This document shows positions 17,589 to 27,083 of a DNA stretch of 64,000 bases, piece by piece. The stretch is taken from contig JACRBG010000001.1 in assembly GCA_016234595.1 (NCBI GenBank), positions 74,810-138,809 of the forward strand. Reading direction: 5' to 3'. The notes beneath the pieces are model-generated. The model was not told where the DNA came from. It saw only the letters and a program-made list of their open reading frames with translations, and searched no databases. The position numbers and the translations under genes were made by a program. The DNA comes from Chloroflexota bacterium. Lineage in GTDB: Bacteria > Chloroflexota > Anaerolineae > Aggregatilineales > J027. How positions within the stretch are numbered: position 1 is the first letter of the stretch; every line of letters begins with the position of its first letter.

Positions 17589-19463
17589 ATGACTTTCACT
17601 ATCGGACAAACCGTTGGCCCATATACAGTTGTTGAGCAGTTGGGGCAAGGCGGCATGGCAACCGTCTATAAGGCCTTCCACGCTAACCTCAATCGCTATG
17701 TCGCCATTAAGGTGCTGCATATCGCCTTTAGCAGCGATGAAGGATTTCAAGAGCGTTTTAAACGTGAGGCTCAAATTGTGGGGCGTTTAGATCACCCCCA
17801 TATTGTGCCAATTTTCGACTACGCCATGCAGCAAAATCAGCCCTACTTGGTGATGAAATTTATTGAAGGGCAGACGCTTAAACAAGATTTACGCGGCGAA
17901 CGGCTCAATTTGCAAGAAGTGACCCGTATTATGGCTGCCGTCGCAGATGCACTCGATTATGCCCATCGGCAAGACATTCTGCATCGCGATGTCAAACCCT
18001 CCAATATCGTCATTGATAAAGATGGCATTCCCTACCTAACCGATTTTGGATTGGCCCGTATTGCCAGTTCGGGTGAATCTACCCTTAGTCAAGATATGAT
18101 GTTGGGCACGCCCCAATACATCTCGCCCGAACAAGCCCAAGGGCGACGTGATCTTGGCCCCAGCACTGATATATATTCCCTTGGGGTAGTTTTATATGAG
18201 TTAGTGGTCGGACGTGTGCCTTTCACCGCCGATACTCCCTATGCCATTATTCACGACCATATCTACAAACCTTTGCCCCTGCCAAGCAAGGTGAATCCTT
18301 CAGTACCGGAGCCAGTAGAGCGAGTCTTGCTCAAGGCCTTAGCCAAAAATCCCGAAGATCGCTTCCGCACGGCTGGCGACATGATTCAGGCGTTCAAATC
18401 CGCCATTACTGAAGGCCGTATGAGCGAAATCAGTCGCCAAATGGTACGTCCCGAAGCATTTTTGGAATCCAATTACGCTGTGCCTCAAACACCACCCGGC
18501 TATACAGGCCAGCCCATGCCGCAAATGGTTTCAGCCCCAATGCTACCGGGCCAAGTGCCGCTACAAATGACCCCGACTGGGATGATGGTTGCTGGGAGTT
18601 CAGCTACCCGTAAAAACAAACGGCGTAGCACCGGCACGCCTTGGGCACTCGGTGGATGTTTTATTTTTATCTGTACGTGCCTAATCTCAAGCGGGTTGGT
18701 GTTGGCTGCCATTGGCAACCCTCGTTTTAAGCAAAATGGAGTCAGCGAAGCCAGTGGGGAAAACAACTTGCTGCAATTGTCCGACTTTACAACAGGGGCA
18801 CAGGGCGCTGTCCGCTTAAAAGATGCGCAAGCCCTTATCGAAACCCATCCGGATGACCCCGCAGCCTATTTTGTCCTAGCCCTTGCCCAACTGGATGCTG
18901 GGGATCGCGCCAAAGCTGAAGAAGCTGTCCAGACAGCCATATCACTCAATCCGACGGTCGAAACAGTTTTGCAAGCAGCCGAAATTGTTGCAGAGCGTGG
19001 CTACGACTATGAAGCGGCTACCCTATATGCCTTTACCCTAGCCGAAAACCAAGATAATGCTTTGGTACGCAACGAAGCGGGCAGTTACCTCTATACCCAA
19101 GCCACAGGCGCTACCGCTGCTGATGTCATTATGTTTTGTGATCTTTTAGGGGAATATCCGGATTTTGGCCTCTTTGAAGCCATACTGGGGCAAGCGCTAA
19201 TTTCATCTAGCCCCACACCACGCCGTGCATCCGTACCCGATCGCTGTCCGGTTGAAGGCGGGACGAGTGCCGAAGAATTGATTGTAAAAGCTACTGCACA
19301 AACTCCTGAATACCCTGAGGCCTATTTAGTCTTGGGTAATTATTATGAGGCTATCAACAACATCAATTCGGCTAAAGAGCAATGGAACTTAGCCCTAGCC
19401 CTACCGAATGCGCCGGGCTGGGTGCGTGAACGTGTGCAGATTAAGTTATCTGCCAATGAATGA
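17589..19463 (+). CDS. Membrane Ser/Thr protein kinase with TPR-like extracytoplasmic tail
   Basis: A 624-residue protein. Residues about 10-275 form a complete Hanks-type kinase: GQGGMATVYKA loop, VAIKVL lysine, HRDVKPSN with Asp134, DFGLAR and GTPQYISPEQA. A Pro/Met-rich linker leads to one membrane helix (about 353-376). The outer part (about 395-620) has paired helices with AYFVLALAQLDAGDRAKAEEA and similar units, which look like TPR repeats. It is therefore a PrkC-like receptor kinase, with TPR instead of PASTA domains. GGAGGAGGG precedes the ATG. It sits between pgk and tpiA, an unusual place for a signalling gene. Confidence 0.9.
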   Translation: MTFTIGQTVGPYTVVEQLGQGGMATVYKAFHANLNRYVAIKVLHIAFSSDEGFQERFKREAQIVGRLDHPHIVPIFDYAMQQNQPYLVMKFIEGQTLKQDLRGERLNLQEVTRIMAAVADALDYAHRQDILHRDVKPSNIVIDKDGIPYLTDFGLARIASSGESTLSQDMMLGTPQYISPEQAQGRRDLGPSTDIYSLGVVLYELVVGRVPFTADTPYAIIHDHIYKPLPLPSKVNPSVPEPVERVLLKALAKNPEDRFRTAGDMIQAFKSAITEGRMSEISRQMVRPEAFLESNYAVPQTPPGYTGQPMPQMVSAPMLPGQVPLQMTPTGMMVAGSSATRKNKRRSTGTPWALGGCFIFICTCLISSGLVLAAIGNPRFKQNGVSEASGENNLLQLSDFTTGAQGAVRLKDAQALIETHPDDPAAYFVLALAQLDAGDRAKAEEAVQTAISLNPTVETVLQAAEIVAERGYDYEAATLYAFTLAENQDNALVRNEAGSYLYTQATGATAADVIMFCDLLGEYPDFGLFEAILGQALISSSPTPRRASVPDRCPVEGGTSAEELIVKATAQTPEYPEAYLVLGNYYEAINNINSAKEQWNLALALPNAPGWVRERVQIKLSANE

Positions 19464-19496
19464 TTTTAATGGTTTTACACTTGAGGAGAATTTTGC

Positions 19497-20270
19497 ATGA
19501 GAGTGCCGATTATCGCCGGCAACTGGAAAATGAATAAAACCCCGGCGGAAGCATTAGAGTTCGTCGAAAGCTTAAAAGATGAACTAAGCCGCCTCACTCA
19601 AATAGAGCGGGTCGTCTGCCCACCCTACCTTGCCATCCCCTTTGTAAGCAAAGCTCTCAAAGGAACTGGCATTGGTGTGGGTGCTCAAGATGTGCATTGG
19701 AAAGACAGTGGTGCGTTCACTAGTTGTATTGCCCCCAATATGTTAGTGGGGTTCGCGGAATATACCATCATTGGTCATTCCGAAACGCGCCAGTATTTAG
19801 GTGTCACCGATGTTCAGGTCAACAAAAAAACCAAAGCCGCCCTTGCCGCTGGCCTAAAACCCATTATCGCCATTGGAGAAACACTTGAGCAAAACGAGCG
19901 AGGCGAGACCGAAGCCGTTTGCAGCAGCCAATTACGGGCCGCTTTGGAAGATATATCCACCACCGAAACCGCTAATATCATCATTGCCTATGAACCCATT
20001 TGGGCCATTGGCACAGGCAAAAACGCTACACCCGAACAAGCCCAAGATATTATTGGCAATGTCGTGCGTCAAACCCTCGTTGAATTGTATGGGCGCGAGG
20101 TGGCGCAAACCATCCGTATTCAATATGGGGGCAGTATGAACGCGGCCAACTGTGGCGATCTGATGAAACAGGCCGATATTGATGGCGGTTTGATTGGTGG
20201 AGCCTCCTTGAAAAAAGATGATTTCCTTGCCATGATGCGTATTTCAATTGAAGCCAAAGGTCTAGCCTAG
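19497..20270 (+). CDS. tpiA: Triosephosphate isomerase
   Basis: A 257-residue enzyme. It opens with IIAGNWKMNKTP (Lys11), has the electrophile in IIGHSETR (His94) and the catalytic base in AYEPIWAIGTG (Glu166), and ends with the phosphate-binding GGSMNAAN and DGGLIGGASL. It interconverts dihydroxyacetone phosphate and glyceraldehyde 3-phosphate. GAGGAG lies 8 nt before the ATG. It follows the Ser/Thr kinase gene by 33 nt and precedes a membrane-protein gene by 15 nt. Confidence 0.97.
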   Translation: MRVPIIAGNWKMNKTPAEALEFVESLKDELSRLTQIERVVCPPYLAIPFVSKALKGTGIGVGAQDVHWKDSGAFTSCIAPNMLVGFAEYTIIGHSETRQYLGVTDVQVNKKTKAALAAGLKPIIAIGETLEQNERGETEAVCSSQLRAALEDISTTETANIIIAYEPIWAIGTGKNATPEQAQDIIGNVVRQTLVELYGREVAQTIRIQYGGSMNAANCGDLMKQADIDGGLIGGASLKKDDFLAMMRISIEAKGLA

Positions 20271-20285
20271 AACTAAAGGAAGCCA

Positions 20286-21818
20286 ATGGACATCACCAGT
20301 CTGATTGCCCCTTGGCTGACACTGCTGGTGATCCTCATTCCGTTGATTTATGCGGAACGTTGGATTCACCAGCATATGTTTGGGGTTGGCTATTTGCTAA
20401 CCCTCGACAAAGCACAGGCCACTGGTTTTTATTACCTCGTATTTTTCCCCGGCGTATTGGTACATGAAGTCATTCAGTGGCTTATCGCTGGCATGCTCAA
20501 TGTCCCGATCAAAAAAATTAACTCCTATCCCAAACCACAAGAAGATGGCACGATTCGCTATGACTTTGTAGTGATCGAAAAAACTTCACGTTTCAGGGCC
20601 ATATTGATTGGCGGCCTCCCGTTTGTCATCGCGGGTGCGCTGGTCTATTTCATCAGCACCTCCGTTTTGCAATTAGATGCCCTTCTAGCCGCGATTGGTA
20701 CAGGTGACTTAGATCAAATTGGGCGTGGCATCAAAGAATTTTTGAAAACGGGCGATGTCTGGCTGTGGCTATATTTTATGTTTTCCATCAGCAACGGCAT
20801 GATCCCCACCAAAGAGGATCGTCAAGGCTGGTTCTTGATTTTGGGGGCCGCCGCCGCGATTACCATTGCCTTCTTGTTTTTGGGCTTTGATGTCTTCGTC
20901 ACCAAAACAATGTCTGGCCCGGTTGCCCATGCCCTTCAACTGGTTAATACAGCTCTACTTGCCATTCTTTTTATTGATATAGTCTTCGGCTTAACTTTAG
21001 GGCTAATTGAAGATGGCTTGGCACGCTGGCGTGGGCAGAAAATGGATTACAACACAGGAAGGCAACTCACCAAAAAGGGTGAGCCGCAACGGGAACCCGG
21101 CAGCAATGTTCCGTTACCCAAAGGCACTCCGATCCCCTCGATTTATCGCCTAGATCTACCCGTGCCACCTTTGCCTACCAAACGTCTGGCTAAACCTACC
21201 CCTACGTCAGCAGCCCCAGCCATGCCTGTTCGACCTGCCGCATCCCCTGCGCCCATGTTTAATCGCCCAACACCCACATCCGAAGCTGGCGAAAATAAAC
21301 CGACTGAGACCCCGACAGCCCGTCCAACCCCCTCATTCTCCCGACCTGAGTCTAAGCCCGCTGAACAAGTACCTGCCCCCCGACCCGCTTTTCAACCGAC
21401 GCCCCGACCAAATTTAGCGGAAAAACCTGCTGAAAGTGTTGTGTCGGAACCTCCACGCGAAAAATCGGAAACGCCTGCTGAACAACCTGCCACCCCTGCG
21501 CGACCACCTTTTCAACCAACGCCGCGACCAACCCCAAGTGGTGATGTAAGCCGTGCCCCGTCCCCTGCCGTTGCTCCATTCCGCCGTTCCGGAGCAGATG
21601 AAAATGAGGGGGCAGTCACCCGTGACCAACTATTAGGCCGTTCGTTAGGTCGGCCAAATCCTTCTGGGAGCGATTCTCCATCGCCAAGCCGAACCGTTCC
21701 ACCCGGTGGTCGGCCCGAAAACACGGATAATCCTGAAAACTCGGCGCGTATCATGGGGCGTAAGCCACCCAGTAATGATTCCGATGAGGTACAATATGTG
21801 GATATTGATGATGTGTAG
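20286..21818 (+). CDS. Polytopic membrane protein with long proline-rich cytoplasmic tail
   Basis: A 510-residue protein of no family that I can name with certainty. Residues 1-245 contain about six hydrophobic helices. The second holds FFPGVLVHEVIQWLIAG, which resembles the HExxH helix of site-2-type metalloproteases, but the second histidine is a glutamine. Residues about 270-495 are low-complexity and rich in Pro, Arg, Ser and Thr. They include the near-repeats RPAFQPTPRPN and RPPFQPTPRPT, and the end is acidic (DEVQYVDIDDV). It follows tpiA by 15 nt with AAGGA before the ATG, so it may be in the same transcript. Confidence 0.65.
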   Translation: MDITSLIAPWLTLLVILIPLIYAERWIHQHMFGVGYLLTLDKAQATGFYYLVFFPGVLVHEVIQWLIAGMLNVPIKKINSYPKPQEDGTIRYDFVVIEKTSRFRAILIGGLPFVIAGALVYFISTSVLQLDALLAAIGTGDLDQIGRGIKEFLKTGDVWLWLYFMFSISNGMIPTKEDRQGWFLILGAAAAITIAFLFLGFDVFVTKTMSGPVAHALQLVNTALLAILFIDIVFGLTLGLIEDGLARWRGQKMDYNTGRQLTKKGEPQREPGSNVPLPKGTPIPSIYRLDLPVPPLPTKRLAKPTPTSAAPAMPVRPAASPAPMFNRPTPTSEAGENKPTETPTARPTPSFSRPESKPAEQVPAPRPAFQPTPRPNLAEKPAESVVSEPPREKSETPAEQPATPARPPFQPTPRPTPSGDVSRAPSPAVAPFRRSGADENEGAVTRDQLLGRSLGRPNPSGSDSPSPSRTVPPGGRPENTDNPENSARIMGRKPPSNDSDEVQYVDIDDV

Positions 21819-21934
21819 GCTATAAATTTCGTTAACTTCACACAACCCGGCGCGTTTTCCGCAGCTAGTGGGAGTGTTATATTTAGCTTATGGCATCACC
21901 TTTAAATGGATTATGCAGGAGAGAAAAATAAAAG

Positions 21935-23158
21935 ATGCGTAAGAGATATTCACTTGCTTTAATTGTTATTTTAGTAGTCGCACTTGCCTTAAGTGCAGGT
22001 TTTTCACATCAATCCAAAGCCAAAGCACAGGATGAGTTTGTATTTGGCCTCATTCTCGTTGGGCCACACGATGACAATGGCTGGAGCGAAGCGCACTATA
22101 ACGGTGGGTTGTATGTTGAGCAACATGTCGAAGGCGCCAAGATGGTCTGGATTGATAAAGTGAATCCAGCCGACTCTCCCGAACTGACTATGGATTTGGT
22201 GGTCGAAGATCTTGTATCGCAGGGTGCCAAATTGATTATCGCCACTTCTGACGACTTTAAGGCCGATATTACGGCGGTTGCCCCCAATTACCCGGACATC
22301 ACCTTCCTACATGTCTCTGGCGATGGGGTGTGGAGTGGTGAGGCCCCTGACAATATGGGCAATCTCTTCGGCCAAATGCAATATGGTAAAGCCATTGCGG
22401 GGTGTGCCGCCGCTCTTAAGACCGAAACAGGCAAAATCGCCTATTTAGGGCCGCTAGTAAACGATGAAACACGTCTTTTCGCTAATTCAGCCTATTTAGG
22501 CGCGAAGTACTGCTACGAAAATTATCGCGGCATGGACCCTGCCACCCTCCAATTTACAGTGAATTGGATTGGTTTCTGGTTCAATATCCCCGGTGTCACG
22601 CTCGATCCTACCGAAGTCGCCAATGCCTTCTTTAATGATGGCAATGACGTTGTACTCTCTGGTATTGACACCACCGAAGCGACTGTTGTCGCAGGTCAAC
22701 GTTCTGCCGAAGGCGAGCGCGTTTTCTCGCTGGGGTATGATTACGTAGATACTTGTACCGAAGCGCCTTCGGTCTGCCTCGGAGTGCCCTATTACAATTG
22801 GGGCCCATCGTATGTAACAGAAGTGACCGCAGTTAAAGATGGTACTTGGACACGCAGCTTTGACTGGCTTGAGCCAGATTGGACTGACATCAACAATCCA
22901 GACACGAGCATTGTGGGCTTTGCCAAAGGTGAGGCGCTGTCAGAAGAAGAATCCGCCACACTCGATACGTTCATCGCTGCACTCGGCGCAGGTGCGAAGG
23001 GCGAAGAAGGTGGCATTAATCTGTTTACCGGCCCAATCAACTATCAAGACGGCAGCACCTATCTAGCTGATGGTGAGGCGGCAACACCTGAGCAAATCTG
23101 GTATATGCCTCAATTGTTGGAAAGCATGATTGGCGAAAGCACTGCTGAAAGCCAGTAA
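21935..23158 (+). CDS. BMP family ABC transporter substrate-binding protein
   Basis: A 407-residue exported protein. The signal peptide (YSLALIVILVVALALSAGF) has no lipobox cysteine, and cleavage near AKA-QDE is likely. The mature part has the basic-membrane-protein (Bmp/Med) pattern: FGLILVGPHDDNGWSEAHYNG, then LIIATSDDF, FLHVSGDG and GKIAYLGPL. These proteins bind purine nucleosides or related ligands for import. Genes for one ATPase and two permeases follow directly, as in YufNOPQ-type nucleoside importers. AGGAGAG lies 11 nt upstream of the ATG. Confidence 0.88.
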   Translation: MRKRYSLALIVILVVALALSAGFSHQSKAKAQDEFVFGLILVGPHDDNGWSEAHYNGGLYVEQHVEGAKMVWIDKVNPADSPELTMDLVVEDLVSQGAKLIIATSDDFKADITAVAPNYPDITFLHVSGDGVWSGEAPDNMGNLFGQMQYGKAIAGCAAALKTETGKIAYLGPLVNDETRLFANSAYLGAKYCYENYRGMDPATLQFTVNWIGFWFNIPGVTLDPTEVANAFFNDGNDVVLSGIDTTEATVVAGQRSAEGERVFSLGYDYVDTCTEAPSVCLGVPYYNWGPSYVTEVTAVKDGTWTRSFDWLEPDWTDINNPDTSIVGFAKGEALSEEESATLDTFIAALGAGAKGEEGGINLFTGPINYQDGSTYLADGEAATPEQIWYMPQLLESMIGESTAESQ

Positions 23159-23177
23159 GATTAATCTCGTATTCTCA

Positions 23178-23213
23178 TGGGGGTGGGCCGAATAGCTCGC
23201 CCTCAACTTTTTA
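23178..23213 (+). terminator. Weak hairpin with T-run after the binding-protein gene
   Basis: A G-rich arm (GGGGGTGGGC) faces GCCCTC across about 10 nt, then CAACTTTTT. Only four core pairs are firm. It may lower read-through from the binding-protein gene into the transporter genes. Confidence 0.3.
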
Positions 23214-23246
23214 ACCGGATACTTATTTTCTTTTCCGAACAAAACA

Positions 23247-24890
23247 ATGCGCTTAGAAATCCGCGAAATCTCCAAAAATTTCGGCCCACTAAAAGCGAAT
23301 GACCACATTTCTTTTACCTTTGAGGGCGGTCACATTTACGCAATCCTCGGGGAAAATGGCGCTGGCAAAAGCACCCTCATGAAAATTCTCAGTGGGTATC
23401 AAGCCGCCAGCAGTGGACAAATCGTAATTGATGGTAAACCCGTCCAAATCAATTCCCCTCATCATGCTATCGCGCATGGGATAGGGATGCTTTACCAAGA
23501 CCCTCTCGATTTTGCCCCGTTGACCGTTTTAGAAAATTACATCGAGGGTAAGCCCTTCTCCTTTTTCATGCATCGTCGTGACGCTGAAGCTGATTTAATG
23601 GCTCGGTGCAAGGTTTTGGGATTTAGCCTCAACCCAAATGCGATGGTCGAGTCTTTAACGGTTGGAGAGCGACAGCAGCTTGAAATTGTGCGGTTACTGT
23701 CGTTAGGAGTAGGTATTTTAATCCTCGACGAGCCAACTACCGGTATTTCGGCTGAACAAAAATCGCAGCTATTCCAAACGCTCAAGAATTTGGCGCAGGA
23801 ACAAAACATGACTGTGATTTTGGTCTCGCACAAATTAGCCGATGTTGAGGAATTGTGTGATGAGGTCTTGGTGCTGCGCCGAGGTAAATTAGTCGGCCAT
23901 CGTTTGCTCCCCTGCGAAACCGAGATAATGGTACAAATGATGTTTGGTAAGCGTCTTAGCCAAACATCCTCCCAACCACTCTATACTGAAAAGCCTGTCC
24001 TTAAAATTCATAAACTCACTGTTCCCGCTCGTCTATTCACCATTCAAAATATCAATTTGCAGGTACGTGAGGGTGAAGTCATTGGATTAGCCGGATTGGA
24101 TGGTAGCGGCCAAGTCCAGTTTATGCGGGCCATCGCTGGATTAGGCCGTCCCACTTGGGCTGACCAATTAACGGCGATTTTCGCATTGGTAGGCTTATGG
24201 TGGGTGTTTGGTAAAGTATTGGATGAATCATCGGCTGTCCTTAATCTCGCTCATATTGCCATTCTAATTTTAGTCTTAGGGCCGCTGCTCAAAAGCCTCT
24301 ATCCTTTCATTCGCCAAAGGTCGAAGCAAGCCGAGGCCACCGAAATCATTCTCCATGGGCAATCCATCGGCTGGCGCGGCTATCGTGATCTATTGGGTAG
24401 AGGCGTCGCCTATCTTGCGGCTGGTCGCCTAGAGGAAGGCCTTGTCGCCGGGTTAACCCTTGTTGATCACGCGGCCCTTGCTAATCGGAGCAGTCTGCCG
24501 TATGTCAACTGGTTGCAGGCATGGCGGCGTACCAAGGGGGCCATTACCAATTTTGCCATTAAGGGTCGCCCTTTCAGCCAAATTCAAACCCTCTCTGGTG
24601 GCAATCAACAGCGGGTTTCTCTGTCCCTGCTACCGGACAATCTAAGCCTCATCCTCCTAGAAAACCCAACACGCGGGCTAGATGTTGAAAGTGCTGGTCA
24701 CATTTGGTCACTACTTTTAAAACGCCGTGAACAGGGTACGGCCATTATTTTTAGCTCGCCCGACCTTGACGAAGTGATTGATTATAGTGACCGCATCCTC
24801 GTTTTTTCTTCAGGTCAAACCACCCTCGTTGAAAATCCAGAGCAGATGACCACCGCCCGCTTGGGTGAGTTGATCGGGGGCAAATCTTGA
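23247..24890 (+). CDS. Double ABC ATPase of BMP-type importer, with membrane-like insertion in second cassette
   Basis: A 547-residue fusion of two ATP-binding cassettes. The first is canonical: GENGAGKST, LYQDP Q-loop, LTVGERQQLEIVR signature, ILILDEPTTG, and SHK as H-loop. The second (from about residue 250) has GLDGSGQ instead of a Walker A lysine and ILLENPTRGLD at Walker B, so it is probably inactive, as in related BMP importers. Between RP after its Walker A region and the strand ATEIILHG, residues about 302-362 hold two hydrophobic stretches (LTAIFALVGLWWVFGKVL and LAHIAILILVLGPLLKSL). Such membrane-like segments are not normal inside a nucleotide-binding domain. The LSGGNQQR signature follows intact. 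No strong ribosome-binding site precedes the ATG. Confidence 0.87.
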   Translation: MRLEIREISKNFGPLKANDHISFTFEGGHIYAILGENGAGKSTLMKILSGYQAASSGQIVIDGKPVQINSPHHAIAHGIGMLYQDPLDFAPLTVLENYIEGKPFSFFMHRRDAEADLMARCKVLGFSLNPNAMVESLTVGERQQLEIVRLLSLGVGILILDEPTTGISAEQKSQLFQTLKNLAQEQNMTVILVSHKLADVEELCDEVLVLRRGKLVGHRLLPCETEIMVQMMFGKRLSQTSSQPLYTEKPVLKIHKLTVPARLFTIQNINLQVREGEVIGLAGLDGSGQVQFMRAIAGLGRPTWADQLTAIFALVGLWWVFGKVLDESSAVLNLAHIAILILVLGPLLKSLYPFIRQRSKQAEATEIILHGQSIGWRGYRDLLGRGVAYLAAGRLEEGLVAGLTLVDHAALANRSSLPYVNWLQAWRRTKGAITNFAIKGRPFSQIQTLSGGNQQRVSLSLLPDNLSLILLENPTRGLDVESAGHIWSLLLKRREQGTAIIFSSPDLDEVIDYSDRILVFSSGQTTLVENPEQMTTARLGELIGGKS

Positions 24891-26047
24891 CGGCTTTCCG
24901 CAAATTTTTGATCCAAACTTCCAGCCGCACCGCGTTGGGGTTTTTCCCGCTGTTGGTCGGAACACTGGTGGCGCTTGGTGTGATTGTATTGATTCTCAAT
25001 CATGAGCATGTCGAGCCACGTGCCGTTTATGATTTGATTTATGAACGCACCCTCTCCCTACCGGAGAATCGGGCCAATGTGGTGGATTTCTGGTTACCCA
25101 TTTTATTATGCTGTTGTGGGTTGCTGCTGACCTTCACGGCTGGATTGTGGAATATCGGCATCGAAGGCCAAATCACCATGGGCGCGGTGGGCGCAACCAG
25201 CATCGCCTTGTTTGTCAAACTGCCGCACAACCAACAAATACTCACCGAATTATTTATGGCAGGGGCAGCAGGTGGTGCATGGGCCTTATTTACAGGCATT
25301 ATGCGAACGCGCGGCGGGGTGAACGAGATTTTTGGCGGGGTCGCCATGAATTTTCTCGCCAGCAATTTCTCGACCTATCTATTGGTTGGGCCTTGGTCGC
25401 CCCCGAATGCAACAGGTAGTGCCACTGTCCGCTTTCCCGATTATTCCCTCTTACCAAGCATGGACAAATATCGCCTCAGCCCTATAACGATTTATATCAC
25501 GTTGACGGCGTTTATTTTTGTACTACTGACTCTTTCGGGTTCACGTTGGGGCTTACAGCTTCGGGCAATGGGTAAAAACCAGAAATCAGCCCAGATGTTG
25601 GGTGTCCCTACCGAGCGTAATATTTGGTTAGCCATGCTGATGTGTGGGATTATGGCGGGTTTGGCAGGCGGGCATCTTGTCTTATTCCGCCGTTCCAACC
25701 TACCCGCCAACGTTTCAGGGGGTATCGGGTTTCTGTCGCTACTAGTCGTGCTATTGGCTTCGGTACGTGTCCGCTGGGTGCCGATTGTCTCGTTTGCTTT
25801 TGCCCTGCTCTATTCAGCAGGTCTACCCTTGCGTACCCGTTTACAGTTAGATTCTTCCCTTGTTGGCATATTTTTGGGCATTTTAGTGTTCTGTGTGCTG
25901 ATTTTTGATGGGGTACGCCAACGATTACAAGAACGAATTGAACAGCGCAAACTTTTGGCCGCATCGGGTGGTGAAAAATCACCGCCCCCACCCACGATTG
26001 AAATCCAAATCGGAGAAGAGGTGTCCAGTGGATCCAGTTCTAACTAG
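24887..26047 (+). CDS. BMP-type ABC importer permease 1
   Basis: A 386-residue membrane protein of the BPD_transp_2 family with about nine or ten helices. Signature parts are LTFTAGLWNIGIEGQI and GGVNEIFGGVAMNFLA, seen in the nucleoside importer permeases of the YufP/NupB group. The TTG start overlaps the ATPase stop (TTGA), with GGGGG a few bases upstream. The charged C-terminal tail is cytoplasmic. It works with the second permease as a heterodimer. Confidence 0.88.
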   Translation: MTAFRKFLIQTSSRTALGFFPLLVGTLVALGVIVLILNHEHVEPRAVYDLIYERTLSLPENRANVVDFWLPILLCCCGLLLTFTAGLWNIGIEGQITMGAVGATSIALFVKLPHNQQILTELFMAGAAGGAWALFTGIMRTRGGVNEIFGGVAMNFLASNFSTYLLVGPWSPPNATGSATVRFPDYSLLPSMDKYRLSPITIYITLTAFIFVLLTLSGSRWGLQLRAMGKNQKSAQMLGVPTERNIWLAMLMCGIMAGLAGGHLVLFRRSNLPANVSGGIGFLSLLVVLLASVRVRWVPIVSFAFALLYSAGLPLRTRLQLDSSLVGIFLGILVFCVLIFDGVRQRLQERIEQRKLLAASGGEKSPPPPTIEIQIGEEVSSGSSSN

Positions 26048-27002
26048 CACCTTAGCCGATATGGTTCGGAATGCGGCCCCGCTCCTGATTGCCAGTCAAG
26101 GCGAACTGATTACTGAACGAGCCGGAGTCGTCAATCTATCCCTCGATGGCACCATTTTGTTAGCAGCGATGGCAGCGTTTGCCGTCAGCTACAACACCGG
26201 GCATCTTGGGATGGGAATTTTAGCCGCCATGCTAATTGGGATGCTCGTCGCATTGATTGTCATAGCCGCTAGTGTTTTCCTAAAACTTAATCAGATTGCC
26301 GTGGGGTTCGTGTTGACGCTACTCTGTGCCGATCTTAGCACCTTTTTTGGTCGGAAATATTCTGGACAACAGGGCCAAGAAATTCCCTATGCGCCCATCC
26401 CGATTCTAAAAGACATTCCTGTGATTGGGGAAGTGTTTTTTCAACACAACATCCTCATTTACTTTAGTTTCTTACTGGTCATTGTGGTTTGGCTGTGGAT
26501 TTATCACACTCGTTTTGGCCTATCCTTACGCAGTTTGGGTGAGCATCCTGCCGCTGCTTATGTGCGCGGGACTCGTGTGCAATTATGGCGCTTTGTTTAT
26601 GTGGCGCTTGGTGGGGCTCTGGTGGGGTTAGCCGGGGCAACCTATTCCCTCAGCGTCAAACTCGGCTGGCGCGAAGGCTCCACACTTGGCAATGGCTGGA
26701 TTGCACTGGCGATTGTCATTTTTGGTGGCTGGCGACCCTTCCGCATCGCGTTTGGGGCCTATTTCATTGTCGGCCTGCGGGCCTTAGCCTTGTATTTACA
26801 AAAAGAAGATGTCCTCAATCTGCCTATTCAAATTATCAATATGACTCCTTGGGTTTTGATGCTGGTTACACTTATTTTTGTAACCAGCGGCCTTGCCGAG
26901 AGCCTGCTAGTCATCGTACCCCCTCGTTGGCGACCCGCCGCCCAACAACTCTTACGAGTCAAGCCCCCGGGGGCACTGGGTTCAAATTTCGAGCGTGGTT
27001 AA
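26028..27002 (+). CDS. BMP-type ABC importer permease 2
   Basis: A 324-residue BPD_transp_2 permease. It opens with the family pattern ITERAGVVNLSLDGTILLAA, has LNQIAVGFVLTLL, and about eight or nine helices. It is the YufQ/NupC-like partner of permease 1. The GTG at 26028 is chosen because GGAGAAGAGG lies just upstream and the family pattern begins at once. An open frame runs further upstream, but it overlaps permease 1 and is not helical. The overlap with permease 1 is 20 nt. Confidence 0.88.
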   Translation: MDPVLTSTLADMVRNAAPLLIASQGELITERAGVVNLSLDGTILLAAMAAFAVSYNTGHLGMGILAAMLIGMLVALIVIAASVFLKLNQIAVGFVLTLLCADLSTFFGRKYSGQQGQEIPYAPIPILKDIPVIGEVFFQHNILIYFSFLLVIVVWLWIYHTRFGLSLRSLGEHPAAAYVRGTRVQLWRFVYVALGGALVGLAGATYSLSVKLGWREGSTLGNGWIALAIVIFGGWRPFRIAFGAYFIVGLRALALYLQKEDVLNLPIQIINMTPWVLMLVTLIFVTSGLAESLLVIVPPRWRPAAQQLLRVKPPGALGSNFERG

Positions 27003-27083
27003 ATTTCCATGCGGCTGAGGATCACCACCACAGCCGCATACTCTATATCTTCCCTAAAAATCCCCTCTCTATGGTTGGTTACG

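Noticed and set aside
21240-21760. Proline-rich repeats considered as a DNA tandem repeat array
   Set aside because: The similarity is at protein level only and units are irregular; it is a low-complexity tail within an open gene.
24083-24125. Missing Walker A lysine in the second ATPase cassette taken as a fresh inactivating mutation
   Set aside because: Degenerate second cassettes are normal in BMP- and ribose-type importers; only the membrane-like insertion is unusual.
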